Of a stretch of DNA of 45,462 nt, positions 33,267 through 44,914 are shown piece by piece. The notes beneath the pieces were generated by a model that did not search any database, was not told the DNA's origin, and saw nothing but the letters and a program-made list of their open reading frames with translations. The position numbers were made by a program, and so were the translations under genes. Origin of the DNA: Vitrella brassicaformis (taxonomy: Eukaryota > Sar > Vitrellaceae); the NCBI GenBank assembly GCA_001179505.1, contig CDMY01000567.1, forward strand, positions 1 through 45,462. Direction: 5' to 3'. The stretch's first letter is position 1. Each line of letters starts with the position of its first letter.

Positions 33267-35534
33267 TGTGTGTGTCCACGTCAGCGAATGGGCGGCAAGA
33301 CGTTTTCGTGGAAGGGCAAGAGTTCGGCTGGGACCACCACCAAAACACAGGAGTCCACACCGGTACGCACGGACAAACATGCAATCAATGCACACAGATG
33401 GACCAGCTCATGAACATGGCATTTTTGCTGTTTGAGTTGTCTCCATCCAGGTGGTGGCTGCTGGTGGCGAGGGCGAGGGCAAGCGTAGACGTGTAGCTTT
33501 CGAACCGGCTGCTGCTGCTGCTGCTGCATCTTCCCCATCGCAGGCCGGGAGGCGTTTGCCGCGTGAGGGCCTCATTCTCATCTCGGGCTATGGCGTGTGG
33601 CCGCTCTTCAACAACAGCATCGCCAAGGAGGCCGGGGCTCAGTGCCGCCAGCTCGACATCGACTGCTCCCGAGCCGCCGACAGGGCCTTCTGGCAGGCGA
33701 TGCCCGTCAACGTGGCCAAGAGGTGGGGCGGCCGCATGCCCAAACTCATGCGCATCTGGTGCTGTCACCCGGCCGGCGAGGGCGCCTGGTGTCTGGACGT
33801 CATCACGGCGCTCATCGAGGGCCACACAGAGGGCCGCACAGCCATGGTCGCGGAGAAGAGAACGGAGGCAGAGAAACGGGGAGAGGCGGCCGACATCCCC
33901 GACGGCTCACTCACGACAATCGCCTTCGAGGCGGCTGAGCTCAGCGACGAGGACATGCCGTCCGTCGGGTGCATCAACCCCATCCTCCCCCCTGTGTCTG
34001 CCCGGCCCCCCTCCCTCCCCGCCCTCACATCCATCAGCGGCCTCACTGCCCACCATCGTGGCATCGGCAGCCGCGGCTGGCGGCGCCCCGTCGCTGGAGC
34101 GGGTGCAGGCGCACGAGCACGTCGACACGCTGGGGCCACTCGTCGGCTCGTCGCGGTGCCTGAGGGTGTTCGACGTGCCCTCGACGGTTGAGCAGAAGAG
34201 GGCGGTGCTGGAGCGGGTGCCCGTTGCTGCAGAGGAGGGACAGCCGCGGCCGCTGGCGAACTTGGAGGATATCGGGCCGATTGTGTCCCCCGACAACCTG
34301 ATGACGAATCTAGAGGCGTTGACGGTCTGGCGCACTCGATTGCAGGTCAGCAGGCTTGTTTACACGGAATGGACAACAGATGCAATGATACTGACCTATG
34401 TCATTTCCTTCCTTAGATGCTGAGGTCGGTCCTCGTGTCACGAGGCTGTCGTCGGTCCCTCAAGTCGCTGAAGGTCAAGTTCATCGACCGGGCGGTTGTG
34501 GGCCACGAGGTCTTCGAGCTCGCCGTGGCCATCCGGACATTCGCCTGTGGGCGGACATTCGCCAGTGCGGTGTGCATCGGGGACGTGCCCATCAGCTTCA
34601 CCGGTGCGGCCCCGCGGTTTCCCCTGAGCCATTTGTACAACCCCCTCTCCCCCGCTGCACCCTCCCCCGTCCTCAAGACCCTCATGCGCCAGCTGGCAGA
34701 CCAGGCGACACAGGTGACAGTGGACCTGAGGTGGTCCGACCTCGCCATCCCTCCCACAGCTCCGGTGCTCAACATGGCCAGAGGCCTCGCATTCAACAAG
34801 GCTACGGAGGTGTTTGTGTTTGGTGTCGACCAGCCTGCACAGCCCGTCCCCACCCACCCTGCCCTCGCCATCATCGAGCAGATCCAGCCGATGCCGCAGG
34901 CGTCGTCCCTGGTTCTCCACACGCACACGGCATTAGCGGCCGGCACCCAGCTGGCCAGCAAGATGCCCAACTTGCGGGTGCTGTCCGTCCAGGGCAGTGT
35001 GCCGATGGAACAGGCGCTGCAGGCCATCAAGGCCGTCGGTTGTGAGCGGGAGCTCGACATGGCGGCCGTGAGTGACACTCGGGGGGTGGGCAGCGGGGGC
35101 ATCGACATAGGGGAGCATAGAGAGGGATTCCCGCACATCAGCAAAGTAGTTGTCGAACTCACAGGTGGGTGGATTGGAGGGTAGACAGCCCCACGGAGAG
35201 GGAAAGAAAGAGACACCGAGAGAGACCTGTATGTGAATCTGTGTCTGTGTTTGTGCTTGTCCGTGCGTCTGTGTCCAACTCATCAGTTCCTGGTGGCGTC
35301 ACCCACTTTGTCGAGTTCGCCTGTTCGAGTGTGAGATCCCTGCTGCAGCTCAACTGCAAGACGGTGGTCCTCCGGCTGCTGGGCCTGGACAGCGGCACAC
35401 GCAGCCTGCTCGAGTCTGCCGTGCCTGCACAACTTGGCAGCATCGAGGGCACGACAATTTTGCAGGAGAGGGACACGTGGTCACCGTCCGACGGTGATAG
35501 TCTCAGGATCGCTGCCAAGCATGACAGTGGGTAG
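32295..35534 (+). CDS. Coiled-coil/SH3-like N-terminal protein with long Leu-rich C-terminal region, unrecognised
   Basis: Exons: 32295-32412, 32491-32555, 32626-32697, 32774-32866, 32953-33172 (frame problem inside), 33285-33362, 33451-34345 (frame problem inside), 34417-35164, 35287-35534. The N-terminal exons give a helical, coiled-coil-like region (DRGRLADALKTFTDAHSTL) followed by a beta-rich, tudor/SH3-like piece (RYKVGTRVSVAVEERRGDS). A basic Ala-rich linker follows, then a domain opening PREGLILISGYGVWPLF and a Leu-rich-repeat-like end (SKMPNLRVLSVQG; LRLLGLDSGTRSLLES). The coiled coil plus tudor-like order recalls SGF29-type chromatin readers, but the long C-terminal part does not; no function is assigned. 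Two exons stay open only with a short intron lacking a typical acceptor or a one-base shift. With introns 33025-33091 and 33994-34099 the gene closes to 788 codons. Confidence 0.6.
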
Positions 35535-36128
35535 CTACGGGTGTGTAGCGGCGTATGGGAATGGGCCAGCATTGATATCTGTGTACAGGGTCCATAGATG
35601 GTGGGAGACGTTGGTCGGCGTGCAGAAGCCCAGCTAGCTTCATCCCTGATCCTTGAGCTTGACTGTGTTGTGTGTGTTGGCGGCTGTTTGCCAGACGGGA
35701 CATAATGGTGGATTGTAGCATAGCACACAGCACAGACAGTGGGGGCGTTGTCTGTCTTGTGGGCTGGTGACATTCATGTGCAGCTGCGTGCCTGCCTGCC
35801 TGCTTCAATACGTGTTGATGAGTCGCTATACGCAATTGCAAATGACCGTTGGTATTCAGATCGATATCAATAGTGTCTTTGGCCAAGTCTCTAGAAAATG
35901 CATTCGTCCACCAACCATCCACATGCGATCGGCCAGCCACATCCATCCCGCCCTGCACTTCGTCGCCTCACAGCTTTACGCTCGTCTTCTGAGTGTGCGC
36001 GTCTGCGTCAGCTCAAATGATGCGCCAGACAGCACCGCCAGGGCTGCACACAGTGCACCACACTCATATGGATCACCGACATGAAGACAGCCGCGTGTGT
36101 GTGCCCTGCAGAAAGTCACACTGACAGA

Positions 36129-36164
<36 letters not shown>

Positions 36165-36213
36165 TGTCCAGTGTGCTTCTCCTTGTGTTTGGTGCGGTGT
36201 CTGTCTGGCCGAC
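35535..36213. other. Intergenic, mostly empty
   Basis: Nothing convincing was found in about 680 bases. A (GA)n microsatellite sits at 36127-36162. The left part is the 3' flank of the plus-strand gene; the right part may hold the last exon of the minus-strand coiled-coil gene (possible acceptor near 36042). Confidence 0.4.
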
Positions 36214-36566
36214 CGAGCTGTGCAGTTGGGCCTGATACTCGTGAAGGGCCTGAAGCTGCTCCTTGGCAGCCTTGTGCGCATCCTGGACACACACACGAGA
36301 GGGATGTTGACGTGAAGAAGGCGTCAAATGGCCTGAGGTAGGTACAGGTACCTTGCTCTCTCTTGAATCATGGCGAGAGACTCTGATCTGGCGCCCTCCT
36401 TTAGCTTGTCAACAACTAACTGACATTCTCAATACACAGATGGAGGGAGACATCCGTCCCTCCCTCCCTGCCTCCCTCCCTCCATCCATCCATCCACCCC
36501 TTTAATCACCTTCGAGTTCGCGGCCCGTTTCTCTTGTGCGTCGCCGACGGAGAGGCGACAGTCGGG
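36214..36566 (-). CDS. Coiled-coil exons of an unrecognised small gene (partial model)
   Basis: Two minus-strand exons, 36566-36510 and 36282-36214, are each multiples of three, join in phase 0 and read PDCRLSVGDAQEKRAANSK then DAHKAAKEQLQALHEYQAQL, a strongly helical, coiled-coil sequence. The intron between them contains (CATC)n. An open frame upstream to an ATG near 36847 could hold the first exon, but the phase does not fit cleanly with the one donor examined (about 36656), so start and end are unresolved. The gene would be divergent from 37026-39860. No family recognised. Confidence 0.4.
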
Positions 36567-37025
36567 CTGTGGGATGATTGATGAGAGTCAGTATCGATAG
36601 CAGCCGGTTAGCGCTTCTTTTTCGAGGCTGAATCAATCGTCAAATGCTCACTTTCTCCCCCTGAGCCCGGGTCGACCGCTCGAGATTCTCGCCGAGACGA
36701 AACGACTTTGCGCCCTTTCTTTTCCTTCTGTCCGTCGACTGCGTTTAAGAGAAGGATACGCGAAGGACGAGTGTTGTGCTGCAGCAGCACCGCCTCTCGC
36801 CTCTCCGTCTTTGAGAAGGAGAAGCCCTACCATCTTGCATCGCATGACGCGCTTTCAGCCGCCAACACAGGTGCCTCCAAGGAGGTCTAGTTTCTACGAG
36901 AGCTTGAGTGCCTGTCGGCATTTGGCCACCCAGCTGGGTGCTGGCATGGTGCGCTTCAGCGACAAGTTCGCCTTTGCAAAGCCCGTGGAGCCACTTGCGC
37001 TCCCGGCGGTGGGAGCAGGAAGAGA

Positions 37026-39860
37026 ATGAGCAAAGAGACGCGTAAGCAACACAGGAAATCCGCAGCCATCAGAAGTACCATGTCTCGGCTGTGTTCTTCG
37101 TGACCAGTGTCGTCAGGCCTGCCGGTGCTGGAGAGCTTCTGGGACAAGTACACCTACATCAAGGTGTACGAGGAGGACCTCCGCGGCTTCGGGCACGAGA
37201 CCATCGTGTCGTTCCGCAACTCCGTGTACTCGGACGGCCCCACCCGAAGATTCCAGCTCGACAACTTCCTCGCTCAGCTGCATCGCGACCGGTCCCTCCC
37301 CTACGATAAGAAGGTCAAGAAGATCAAGAGCTTTAGCTACCTGTACCAGACATTCTGTGACCTCTACGTCAAGATACACAAGTATCTGAACGTCATGGCT
37401 GACACAACTCTACACACCAGGGAGGAGGTCGAAGAGAGACTCACCACAGGCAATGAGGTGCGTGATCGATTCATGCATTGCATGATTGATATTGACACAA
37501 ACGCAGACAGACAGAAGGACGGGGGCTCTATATTTCCGCTGCTGTGCTGTGTGTGTTGGATGTAGTTGGAGGCTGGTATTGCGTCCCACCCGCAGGAGTT
37601 CGAGGGCCACATCGCCAAGTCTGGCATCCCGCCAGCCGGCGGCGAGGGGGGCGGCGTGAGGCCGACGGTGCCGTCCATGTTGATGCAGTCGCTGGTGCCG
37701 TTCCTGGTGAAGCTGACGTCAAGATGGCCTCCGCCAATGTGAGCGACCGCACCAGATACCCACACATCAATCAGGTGAGTACCTGCAATGCACGCAAGGC
37801 AGGCAAGGCAGGCATGAGGAAAAGCTGGATGGGTTGCCGTTAGATGGACCGACTGGCGTGTGGGCATGGTGGTTGTGCAGTTGTATGACGCATTGACTGG
37901 CCAAGGGGGCCATCCCGAGGTCGTCACTTACGCCGAGAGCGTCGACACGGGCATCTTCTTCAAGCGCCTCTTCCCGCGAACCAAGACCAGGAAGGTGGAC
38001 TCGGACGAGGGCAGCGACAGCATCGAGGACAGCGACGGTGACGAGTACAGGTACTTTGGCTCCTTCATCCGTCGGCTGCCCTTGAGCATGGCGCCGCCTT
38101 GCCCGCCCGGCGGTGGTGTGAGCAAGCAGGCCCAGAAGAGACACCCGACTCAAGCTCGACAAGATGCGTGGCATCGCCCGTCAGAATTTGCAGGACTACG
38201 CGGCCAGCATTGTGAAGGCACAGAGTGCCGGCACTGGGGGCGCAGGTCAGACAAGCGATGAATGAGGGGGTCGGATGTGCCTGGTTGTCTGTGTCCGTTT
38301 GTGTGTCAGGTGCTGATGGTGTCAGGGGGGCCTCTAGTCCGTCGCCGCTTAGTGCCCTCGACAACCACACCAATCCACTGCCATCGACTGCCGCTCCAAC
38401 ACTCTTCGCTGACCCTGCTGCTGCCTCGTAAGGAACATGCAAACATGCAGCTGACATCTTGAGGGATCAATCTTGCTGTTTGCAGAAGGGCTGATACGTT
38501 CGACAGCGTCCAGTCGTCGTATCCGCTCGCTGATAGCTATCAGGCAGGCAGCGCTTCATCGTCAAAGCAACACAGGTGGGCACGGCATCAACCGAGGATC
38601 ACTGTGATGACACTCAATCACCACATGTGTGTCCTTGGCCTGTCAGTCATCCGCCGTTCATCGCTCCCTCGCCCTCTCCTCCTCACCCTCGCCCGATGCT
38701 GCCAGGCACCCAACAAACCGGCGGCCACCTTAGCCACACGTCCGCCCACAAGAGCCTTCCCGGCTCCCCTCCCGTCGCGGCTGCTGCTTGGAGTGCATCG
38801 TCTCCGTCGAGTCGTGCGTTCTTTGACAACGACCGGTCGGCTGGGCCGTCTGCAGCAGCAGCTACTGATGGCGGTGACTACGGCGAGTGGCCTGCCTATA
38901 GTCATGGTGGTGATGATGGTGACGGTGGTGACGATGAGCCCCTTCCATTCGTGGGCCCCATGTTCGAAGGCGAGGGGTGCAGGCATCGCACGGCACGGGC
39001 AGTAGTGGGGATGGGCTGGCCGACCGATGGTACAACGACATGGCCGGTGCTGCTCATGGGTACGCCAATGCATTCAATAGCGTATGCAAATTCAATGCTC
39101 GACCATCACATCCATCCACCCATTCTGGTGCTATCGGTGTGGTATGCAGGTTTTCTGGTCATGGGGTGCAGAGAGAGAAGTACGAAGAGGAAATGCGGCA
39201 CAAGTGAGGCAGCTGCCCACGAACACCGAACAATTGATGTGACCGAATGTCGTTGTTTGTTGTGTGTATGTGTGTGTGTGTGTGTGTGTGTTTTCATTCA
39301 GGCTGGCTGGCCTCAGCATGCAGCAGCGGCGGCATCCCTCCTCATTCAGCAGCTCGTCTTCCTCGCCCCCACCCCCGCCCCCCCCACCGCAGCTGCCCAA
39401 GGCGGGTGCAGGAAGCAGAAGTGTTGCTGGTGTAGCAGATGAGCTGTCGTCGCCTGACCGCCACAGGCCCCTCTTCGCTCCCTTCGCCACCAATTTCAGC
39501 GACCCGCAGCGGAACCAGCAGGCACTCGGCATGGTGCAGCCTTCCCCCTTCGCCCCACACCAGGCCATTCCCTCTCATCACAGCAACCACCACCACCAGC
39601 TGCAGGGCAACATGCGAGGCCAGACGCCCTCTCACGCCGCCCCATCTGCCAAATATGTGTACCATGATCACCCTGCCAACGAACAGCACCGACACGCCAA
39701 CAGGTCGGACCAGCGGCCGGGCGCCAGCCAACCCTTCGGAGGCGTAGGGGGCATGGCCATGCATGGGCACCAGGGGCAGCAGGTGGCAGGCGGCCGTCGC
39801 CTCGCTGACCGGTTCAGAAGGCCACAGAGCGATCCCCTGAGAGACCTTTGTTGGGAGTAA
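37026..39860 (+). CDS. Unknown protein with conserved-looking N-terminal domain and Pro/His/Gln-rich tail
   Basis: A start at 37026 gives a 16-nt first exon (MSKET) in phase with exon 37117-37457, which reads FWDKYTYIKVYEEDLRGFGH and KKVKKIKSFSYLYQTFCDLY and looks like a folded helical domain. Further exons: 37566-37774 (contains a frame break or a 68-nt intron 37656-37723), 37881-38050, 38130-38245, 38310-38427, 38486-38575, 38647 to about 38835 or 39060 (unresolved), about 39151-39209, and the last exon to the stop at 39860. The exon at 38130 gives RLKLDKMRGIARQNLQDYA. The rest is Ser/Pro-rich, then Pro- and His/Gln-rich (SSPPPPPPPPQLPK), probably disordered. An ATG at 36844 opens another frame and is taken as upstream leader. 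No family recognised. A decayed duplicate of its 3' half follows. Confidence 0.55.
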
Positions 39861-39914
39861 GATGACTGACACATCACACACATCACACTCATGCAGACCC
39901 CACACACACATCTC

Positions 39915-40530
39915 CATGGATCAGTCTTGCTGTTCTGCAGAGGGGCGAGCCGCCTGAGCTGTGTGTTTTCTCTCCAATATAGCTTCGCTAGGCCCTCAAG
40001 TAAGCGGCGGCTCGCCGGCGAGTGGAACGCCATTAAACATGGCAGCAATGAGGATCCCTGCAATGAGACTCCATCACCCTCTGTGTATCCTTGCTGTCAG
40101 TCATCTGCCTCACCTTTCCCCCCTCCCCAAATGCGCCTCGCACAGCACGGGCAGTGGTGGGGATGGGCAGGCCCTGGGGAGGCAGGACGATCGCTGCTGC
40201 TGCTCAAGGGTAAGCCAGGGGACCAGCGCATGCAACCTTCAATGCTCGACCATATCACATCCATACATACCAACTTTGGTGTCCAGGTCTTCTGCTTGGT
40301 TGTTGTTGAGTGAGAACGTGGAAATGAGGAAGTGTGGCGAACGTGAGGCAGCTGCCCTCGAAGACACAGCAATCTCATTGCCTGTTGTGGTTGTGGTCAG
40401 CAGCATCGTCCTCGTGTGGCTCAGGTGCCCAGGGCCGGTGCAGAAGGTAGATATGTGGCGGGTGCAGCAGACGGGGTGTCGTCGCCCAGAGCAGCGGGTC
40501 AACGGCTTCAGGAGCAGGGGCAGCAAGAGA
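39915..40530 (+). pseudogene. Decayed tandem duplicate of the 3' half of the preceding gene
   Basis: Several words from 38460-39480 recur here in the same order and orientation but with many changes: ggatca.tcttgctgtt.tgcag (38464 and 39919), tgtcagtcatc.gcc (38641 and 40097), cacggcacgggcagtagtgg versus cacagcacgggcagtggtgg (about 38989 and 40141), ttcaatgctcgaccat (39091 and 40238), gtgaggcagctgccc (39208 and 40346). Spacing is shortened and frames are not kept, so this is a broken copy. Confidence 0.75.
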
Positions 40531-40773
40531 CATGACGTACACACGTATTCTTCCCATCATCCTTTAACAATCCACAAGCAATCCATCATACTTGCCTTTG
40601 TCTCTCTCTGTTGCAGCTCTAAACATCGCTTCCTACATTTTATATTCGTGAGAGATATTTCCGCCGAATCATCACTCGCGAGAGGTTTGGCTATTACTTC
40701 AGATTCGCTGTCGTGCTGAGTTCTGCCTTTCTCATGGTGTCCATCCGTCAGCCACCGGTACGCCCACAAGGCG

Positions 40774-42285
40774 ATGATGATGGAGCAGCAGCCCCCCAAT
40801 CAGCGCACGAGGCGCAGTCAGCAGCCGCACGGACAGCCGCCATCAGCGCCCCGGCCCGATATCGCCGTTCTGTACCGTGCCAAGGCCGCGAAGAAGGGAT
40901 GGCTCGACAGGCTCAACGGCGTCGTGAAGGAACTCTACGCCAGCCTGACGTGCCCTATGCCGTGCTGCCAGGTGGAGAAGAGCGCGCCCAGGGCGCGTCA
41001 GCACCGAGGCCGCCCATCTACCGGCCGGGTCCGCCATCCCACCCACCCGCCGCAGCGACACTGGCTGCTTCGCCGCCGTGCCGAGCCAGCGTGCCGCCTG
41101 CAGCCGCTGGCTCGCCAGCTGGCACCACTGCCACCGGCCCCGACCCGCCAGCACCAGCCACAGCCCAGCCGCCACCACCACCACTGCCCGCCTCACGAGA
41201 GGTCCTCGCGGCGTTCCAACCAGCCGGCCGATATATGCAGCGCTGGAGCGACAAGTTCGCCCTTGTCGAGGGGCATTCAGACGCCGCCCCGCCGACCCAC
41301 AGCCGGCTGATGCTCAAGACGCTGGTGCCCACGAGCATCGGCGGCCAGCTGGGTGGACCCATAAGGGACGAGCTCGTGGGGAGGCTCAAGAGGGAGGCGG
41401 AGGCCATGAAGGCCATGAAGGGACGGACAGGAGATGGCGGCCTACCCATCGCGGCCGAGGTGGTCGCCGAGGGCGACATTCTAGAGGGCGAGGAGGTGCC
41501 GATCCGCCTCATGGGTGAGGAGTGGCAGAAGCACCGGGACGGCGGCTACAAGGGCAACCGCCCGGCCGTAGCCAACACGCGTGTCGAGGCGCGCCTCTAC
41601 GGCCACTTCCTGCTGTCGAACTTCGCCGGTGAGTCAGACAATGAGAGAGGGCCACAGCCAAACGAAATCACATCACGTGTAAATCTATGTATTTCACTGC
41701 CTGTCTGTCTGTGTTGGTTTCATTCGTTCAGCACTCCTGCGGGAAGCCACCCGAGCAGAGCTGGAGGAGCAGCAGCCCCCACTTCCACCCCCACCCCCAC
41801 CCCTGCCCCAACCGTCAAGGGCACCACCAGCTGCCGCGTCTGCTGCTGCCCCAGAGGGCCACCGACACAGCCACCCAGTGGACCCGCCGGCCACCGACAC
41901 ACTGCCCCAGGCCCCCAAGCCACAGCACCCACCCCGACAGGCCCTGATCCCGGACGAGGACGAGGACTACGTTCCGTCGACCATCCTGCGTGCGCGTGCC
42001 GAAAAGGCCGCCAAGGAGGCCAAGATGGCGCGGGCGAGGGAGGCGGAGAGTGGGGATGAGGGAGAGGAGAAGGAGACAGCAGCAGGCAGAGGTGCGCCCT
42101 GGCGGGCTGTGGACCGGCAGCGTCAACCTCACTGACATCCTCCACATCCGCTGCGGCCGCCTGAAGCATCCGAGCGTCAAGTCGCGGGCCACGGCATGGA
42201 AGCTGCAGCTCATCAAGCAGACGATCGACCGCCTCAACCTCAGCAAAGGCGCCTACCGCGAGCTCATCGTGAAGGGCAAGTTAGG
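40774..42285 (+). CDS. Protein-kinase-like N-lobe gene with frameshifted linker copy
   Basis: An ATG at 40774 opens a basic N-terminus then RAKAAKKGWLDRLNGVVKEL up to about 40971. A Pro-rich stretch and the exon ending 41628 lie in another frame and must be joined by splicing or a shift. That exon reads SRLMLKTLVPTSI and LVGRLKREAEAMKAMKG, resembling the beta3-Lys and alphaC helix of a kinase N-lobe. Exon 41740 to 42116 carries a Pro-rich run and EDEDYVPSTILRARAEKAAK; near 42073 it gains one base relative to the copy at 42999, so the following segment (NLTDILHIRCGRLKHPS) is out of frame. The copy stops matching at 42285, before any catalytic loop. It is therefore either a broken copy or the 5' part of the gene whose intact end lies at 42999-44316. 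Confidence 0.5.
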
Positions 42286-42289
42286 TAGG

Positions 42290-42998
42290 TGCACATTTCG
42301 CACACGATACCCCTGCACTCATGCATTGTCCCCATGTCTCTTTATTTTCAGGGAGTTCTCAATCGCTGTCTGCATTTTATATTTCCTGTGTCTCTTCATC
42401 TGAGATCAACGAGGGAATATGCCGGTCCCCCGTTCGTCGAGCCGCCGAGTCGCCGATGGAAAGCCAAGCTTGTCGTCTCTCCCGCCACAGACGACATCAG
42501 CCGAATTTCACAGGCGATTGCGCACTTCGCTACGTGGCGACTCGCCATCTTCCACGACGACGATGAGGCGAAGTGGTGTGTCCTCGAGGTACCCACACAC
42601 TCACACACATGGCCATACACGGACGCAGAAGTGAAAGGCAGGCAGGTGCACGTTGCCCTTCCTTTCTCTTCAGATCAGCGATGAGGAGGAGAGGCCGGCC
42701 CCCTGCCGTGGTGGGAGAGGATGGGCCTCTCACAGCTGGCGAACCCCCGAGAGTTGTCATGGCGACACCGCTCAAGGGACTTGGCTGGAGGTAGGTGGCT
42801 GGCCGGTACATCAAGTCGATGATACAGACAGCATCACTCTTGCTTCGTGTGCTGTGTTGTGTGTGTGCGTGTAGACTTGAGTGACTACTGGGTGGATAGT
42901 ACACCGCCATGAGCGAGAGGGGGACATGGTGAGAAGCGGGAACGGACACGTCATTACGATGGATTCATTGTTCTGCTCCGTCATCTTTTCCCCGACAG
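42290..42998 (+). other. Segment between duplicated linker copies, weak coding signal
   Basis: An open stretch ending at a GT donor at about 42588 reads SRRWKAKLVVSPATDD and AIAHFATWRLAIFHDDDEAK and looks coding. A second possible exon runs from 42676 to about 42790 with two competing frames. The T-rich start (ttttatatt near 42374) resembles the stretch at 40639 upstream of the kinase-like gene, so this may be the 5' part of a duplicated gene unit. Confidence 0.35.
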
Positions 42999-44316
42999 TT
43001 CCTGTTCCCGGACGAGGACGAGGACTATGTTCCGTCGACCATTCTGCGTGCGAGTGCCGAGAAGGCCGCCAAGGAGGCCGAGATGGCGCGGGCGAGGGAG
43101 GCGGAGAGTGGGGATGAGGGGGAGGAGAGGAGGCAGCAGCAGGCAGAGGTGCGGCCAGGCGAGCTGCGGACCGGCGGCGTCAACCTCACTGATATCCTCC
43201 ACATCCGCTGCGGCCGCCTGAAGCACCCCAGCATCAAATCGCGGGCCACGGCACGGAAGCTGCAGCTCATCAAGCAGACGATCGAGCGCCTCAACCTCAG
43301 CAAAGGCGTCTACCGCCAGCTCATGGTGTCGTGCCTGTCGTCGCTGGAGGGCATCCATGGGGCTGAGTGGGTGCACGGGGATACCAATGGCCAGAATGCC
43401 ATGGTCGTGTGGGATCCCGTCACCCGCCGCCTCGACAGCCCGTGGATCGACTTCGAGGTGGCCAGGCCGACCACCGAGGCCGAGCAGCCCCTGACGACCA
43501 CTCCACCCACACTGTGCCACGTGGAGCCGGTGGCGGTTCCCCCTCCCCACTGCGACCCAACGGCACTGAGACGTGTGGCCAAGGTGATAGGGTGGTCATC
43601 GACCAGAGCAAGCCCAGCACGGTCGCAACGGCAGCACCGCAGTCGCCCCTCTATGGTGCCTTCAGCCGCATGGCGGACACCTACACCATCTGCTCGCTTG
43701 CCGCCGCCATCCTCATGGGTCCCCACATGGACCACCCGAGCGGCCCCTCGCGCAACCACGTCATCTTTTCCCCCGCGACCTTCACGGGTCCCTTTATGGA
43801 CCCGCCGAGCGGCCCCTCCGACACCCACCCCTTCTGTGGGCAGGAGCTGCCCTTCTTCCCGGGGGCACATGGGGCCCGCAGCAGCAGCAGCAGATCTCTG
43901 TACGGCCGCCACTTTGAGTCGGTGAAGGAGGAGGATGCGCTCATTAAGGAGGCCATCGAGATGGGGGGCGAGGGGGGGAAAAGGGCGCTGCACGAGATTA
44001 ACGACGAGAAGCCGACGAAGCGCCACAAGTGGCTGGTGGGGGCGGTGGAGCAGCGGCTCGTGTGGGAGGAGCAGAGGGGAGAGGCGCGCGACGAGGAGGC
44101 CGTGCAGGACCTCAGGATGGCTCTGGTGCTCGTCAAGGAGGAGATGTGTCCGGACGAGGGCGAGAGGCGCCCACTGCGTGAGATAATCCAGTAAGTAAGG
44201 AAGGCACGCACTCGCACATCCACTTGACAGCAAGCAGCATGTATCATGTGTCTGTGCGGGTCTGTGTGTCTTGTTCCTGCTGCAGGCACTGCCACGAGTT
44301 CCTCTTAGTAGTCTAG
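42999..44316 (+). CDS. Kinase-like (APH/choline-kinase-style) C-lobe protein with duplicated linker
   Basis: The exon from 42999 reads DEDEDYVPSTILRASAEKAA, GGVNLTDILHIRCGRLKHPS and then EWVHGDTNGQNAM and SPWIDFEVARP. HGD-x4-N followed by an I-D-F motif resembles the catalytic loop and metal-binding Asp of APH/choline-kinase-type and atypical protein kinases. After about 43529 the frame changes; a 77-nt intron (43530-43606) keeps phase and leads to SKPSTVATAAPQSPLYGAF, a glycine-poor helical region and an acidic/basic end (EEMCPDEGERRPLREI). A last exon 44286-44316 closes the frame at a stop. The 5' exon carrying an N-lobe is not found directly upstream; 41202-41628 is the best candidate. Activity cannot be judged without the lysine and glycine-loop region. 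Confidence 0.55.
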
Positions 44317-44429
44317 CTGTGCCCCATCGGCTGCCTAGTCCATCCATTCATGATGCCCTCTGTGTCGCTTCCGTACGTCCGCCCCCCACTTGGCCCGCCC
44401 GCTGCGCCGACATGACCTGCACCAGAGAC

Positions 44430-44914
44430 TCCTTACGAGCCCCCACCCAAGACACTCGCCGACGCAGCCATTGAGATGGGCTTCGACGTCACGGCCCAGC
44501 CGCCGCCCAGGCCCCTCGGGCAAGAGGAAAAACGCGACGGGAGAGCGAGTGTGACGGCAGCCAGGTGGTGGACTCGTCAGCCTCTGGGACGCGGCCAAGG
44601 GGATCGGCAGGGGTGTGCGGCATGGCGGTGGGAGAGGGGTGGGAGGGGGGAACGATAAAGGGCGGCGCCCAGCTGGGAGGCCGAGCAAGCAGGATTTGCG
44701 TGACGATCTGTGGCGAGAGGGGGATATCGGAGAGGGAGAGGGAGAGGGAGAGGGGTCGGCGTGTCTGCCTAGAGAGGGTTTCTACGCCACGAGTGCTGGC
44801 AAGGGAGGGCCTGTCCGTGTGAGCCCTCGGGTAGCGTATCCGCCGCAGATGGATGAGGAGGTGATGGTGCTGCGGAGCGGCCCTGGCACCGCTGCCTACA
44901 TTTTGTATCAGTGA
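44430..44914 (+). CDS. Possible further plus-strand exons, unrecognised
   Basis: After an AG at 44430 an open stretch reads PYEPPPKTLADAAIEMGFDV, which looks coding; after about 44515 two frames compete. A later frame ends at 44914 with YPPQMDEEVMVLRSGPGTAA. They could be alternative 3' exons of the kinase-like gene or a separate small gene. A (GGAGAG)n repeat lies at about 44730-44755. Splice sites could not be fixed. Confidence 0.3.

Noticed and set aside
36844-37029. A 61-residue open frame from ATG 36844
   Set aside because: It stops just before the donor at 37042 and cannot be joined in phase to the next exon without skipping; a start at 37026 fits exactly.
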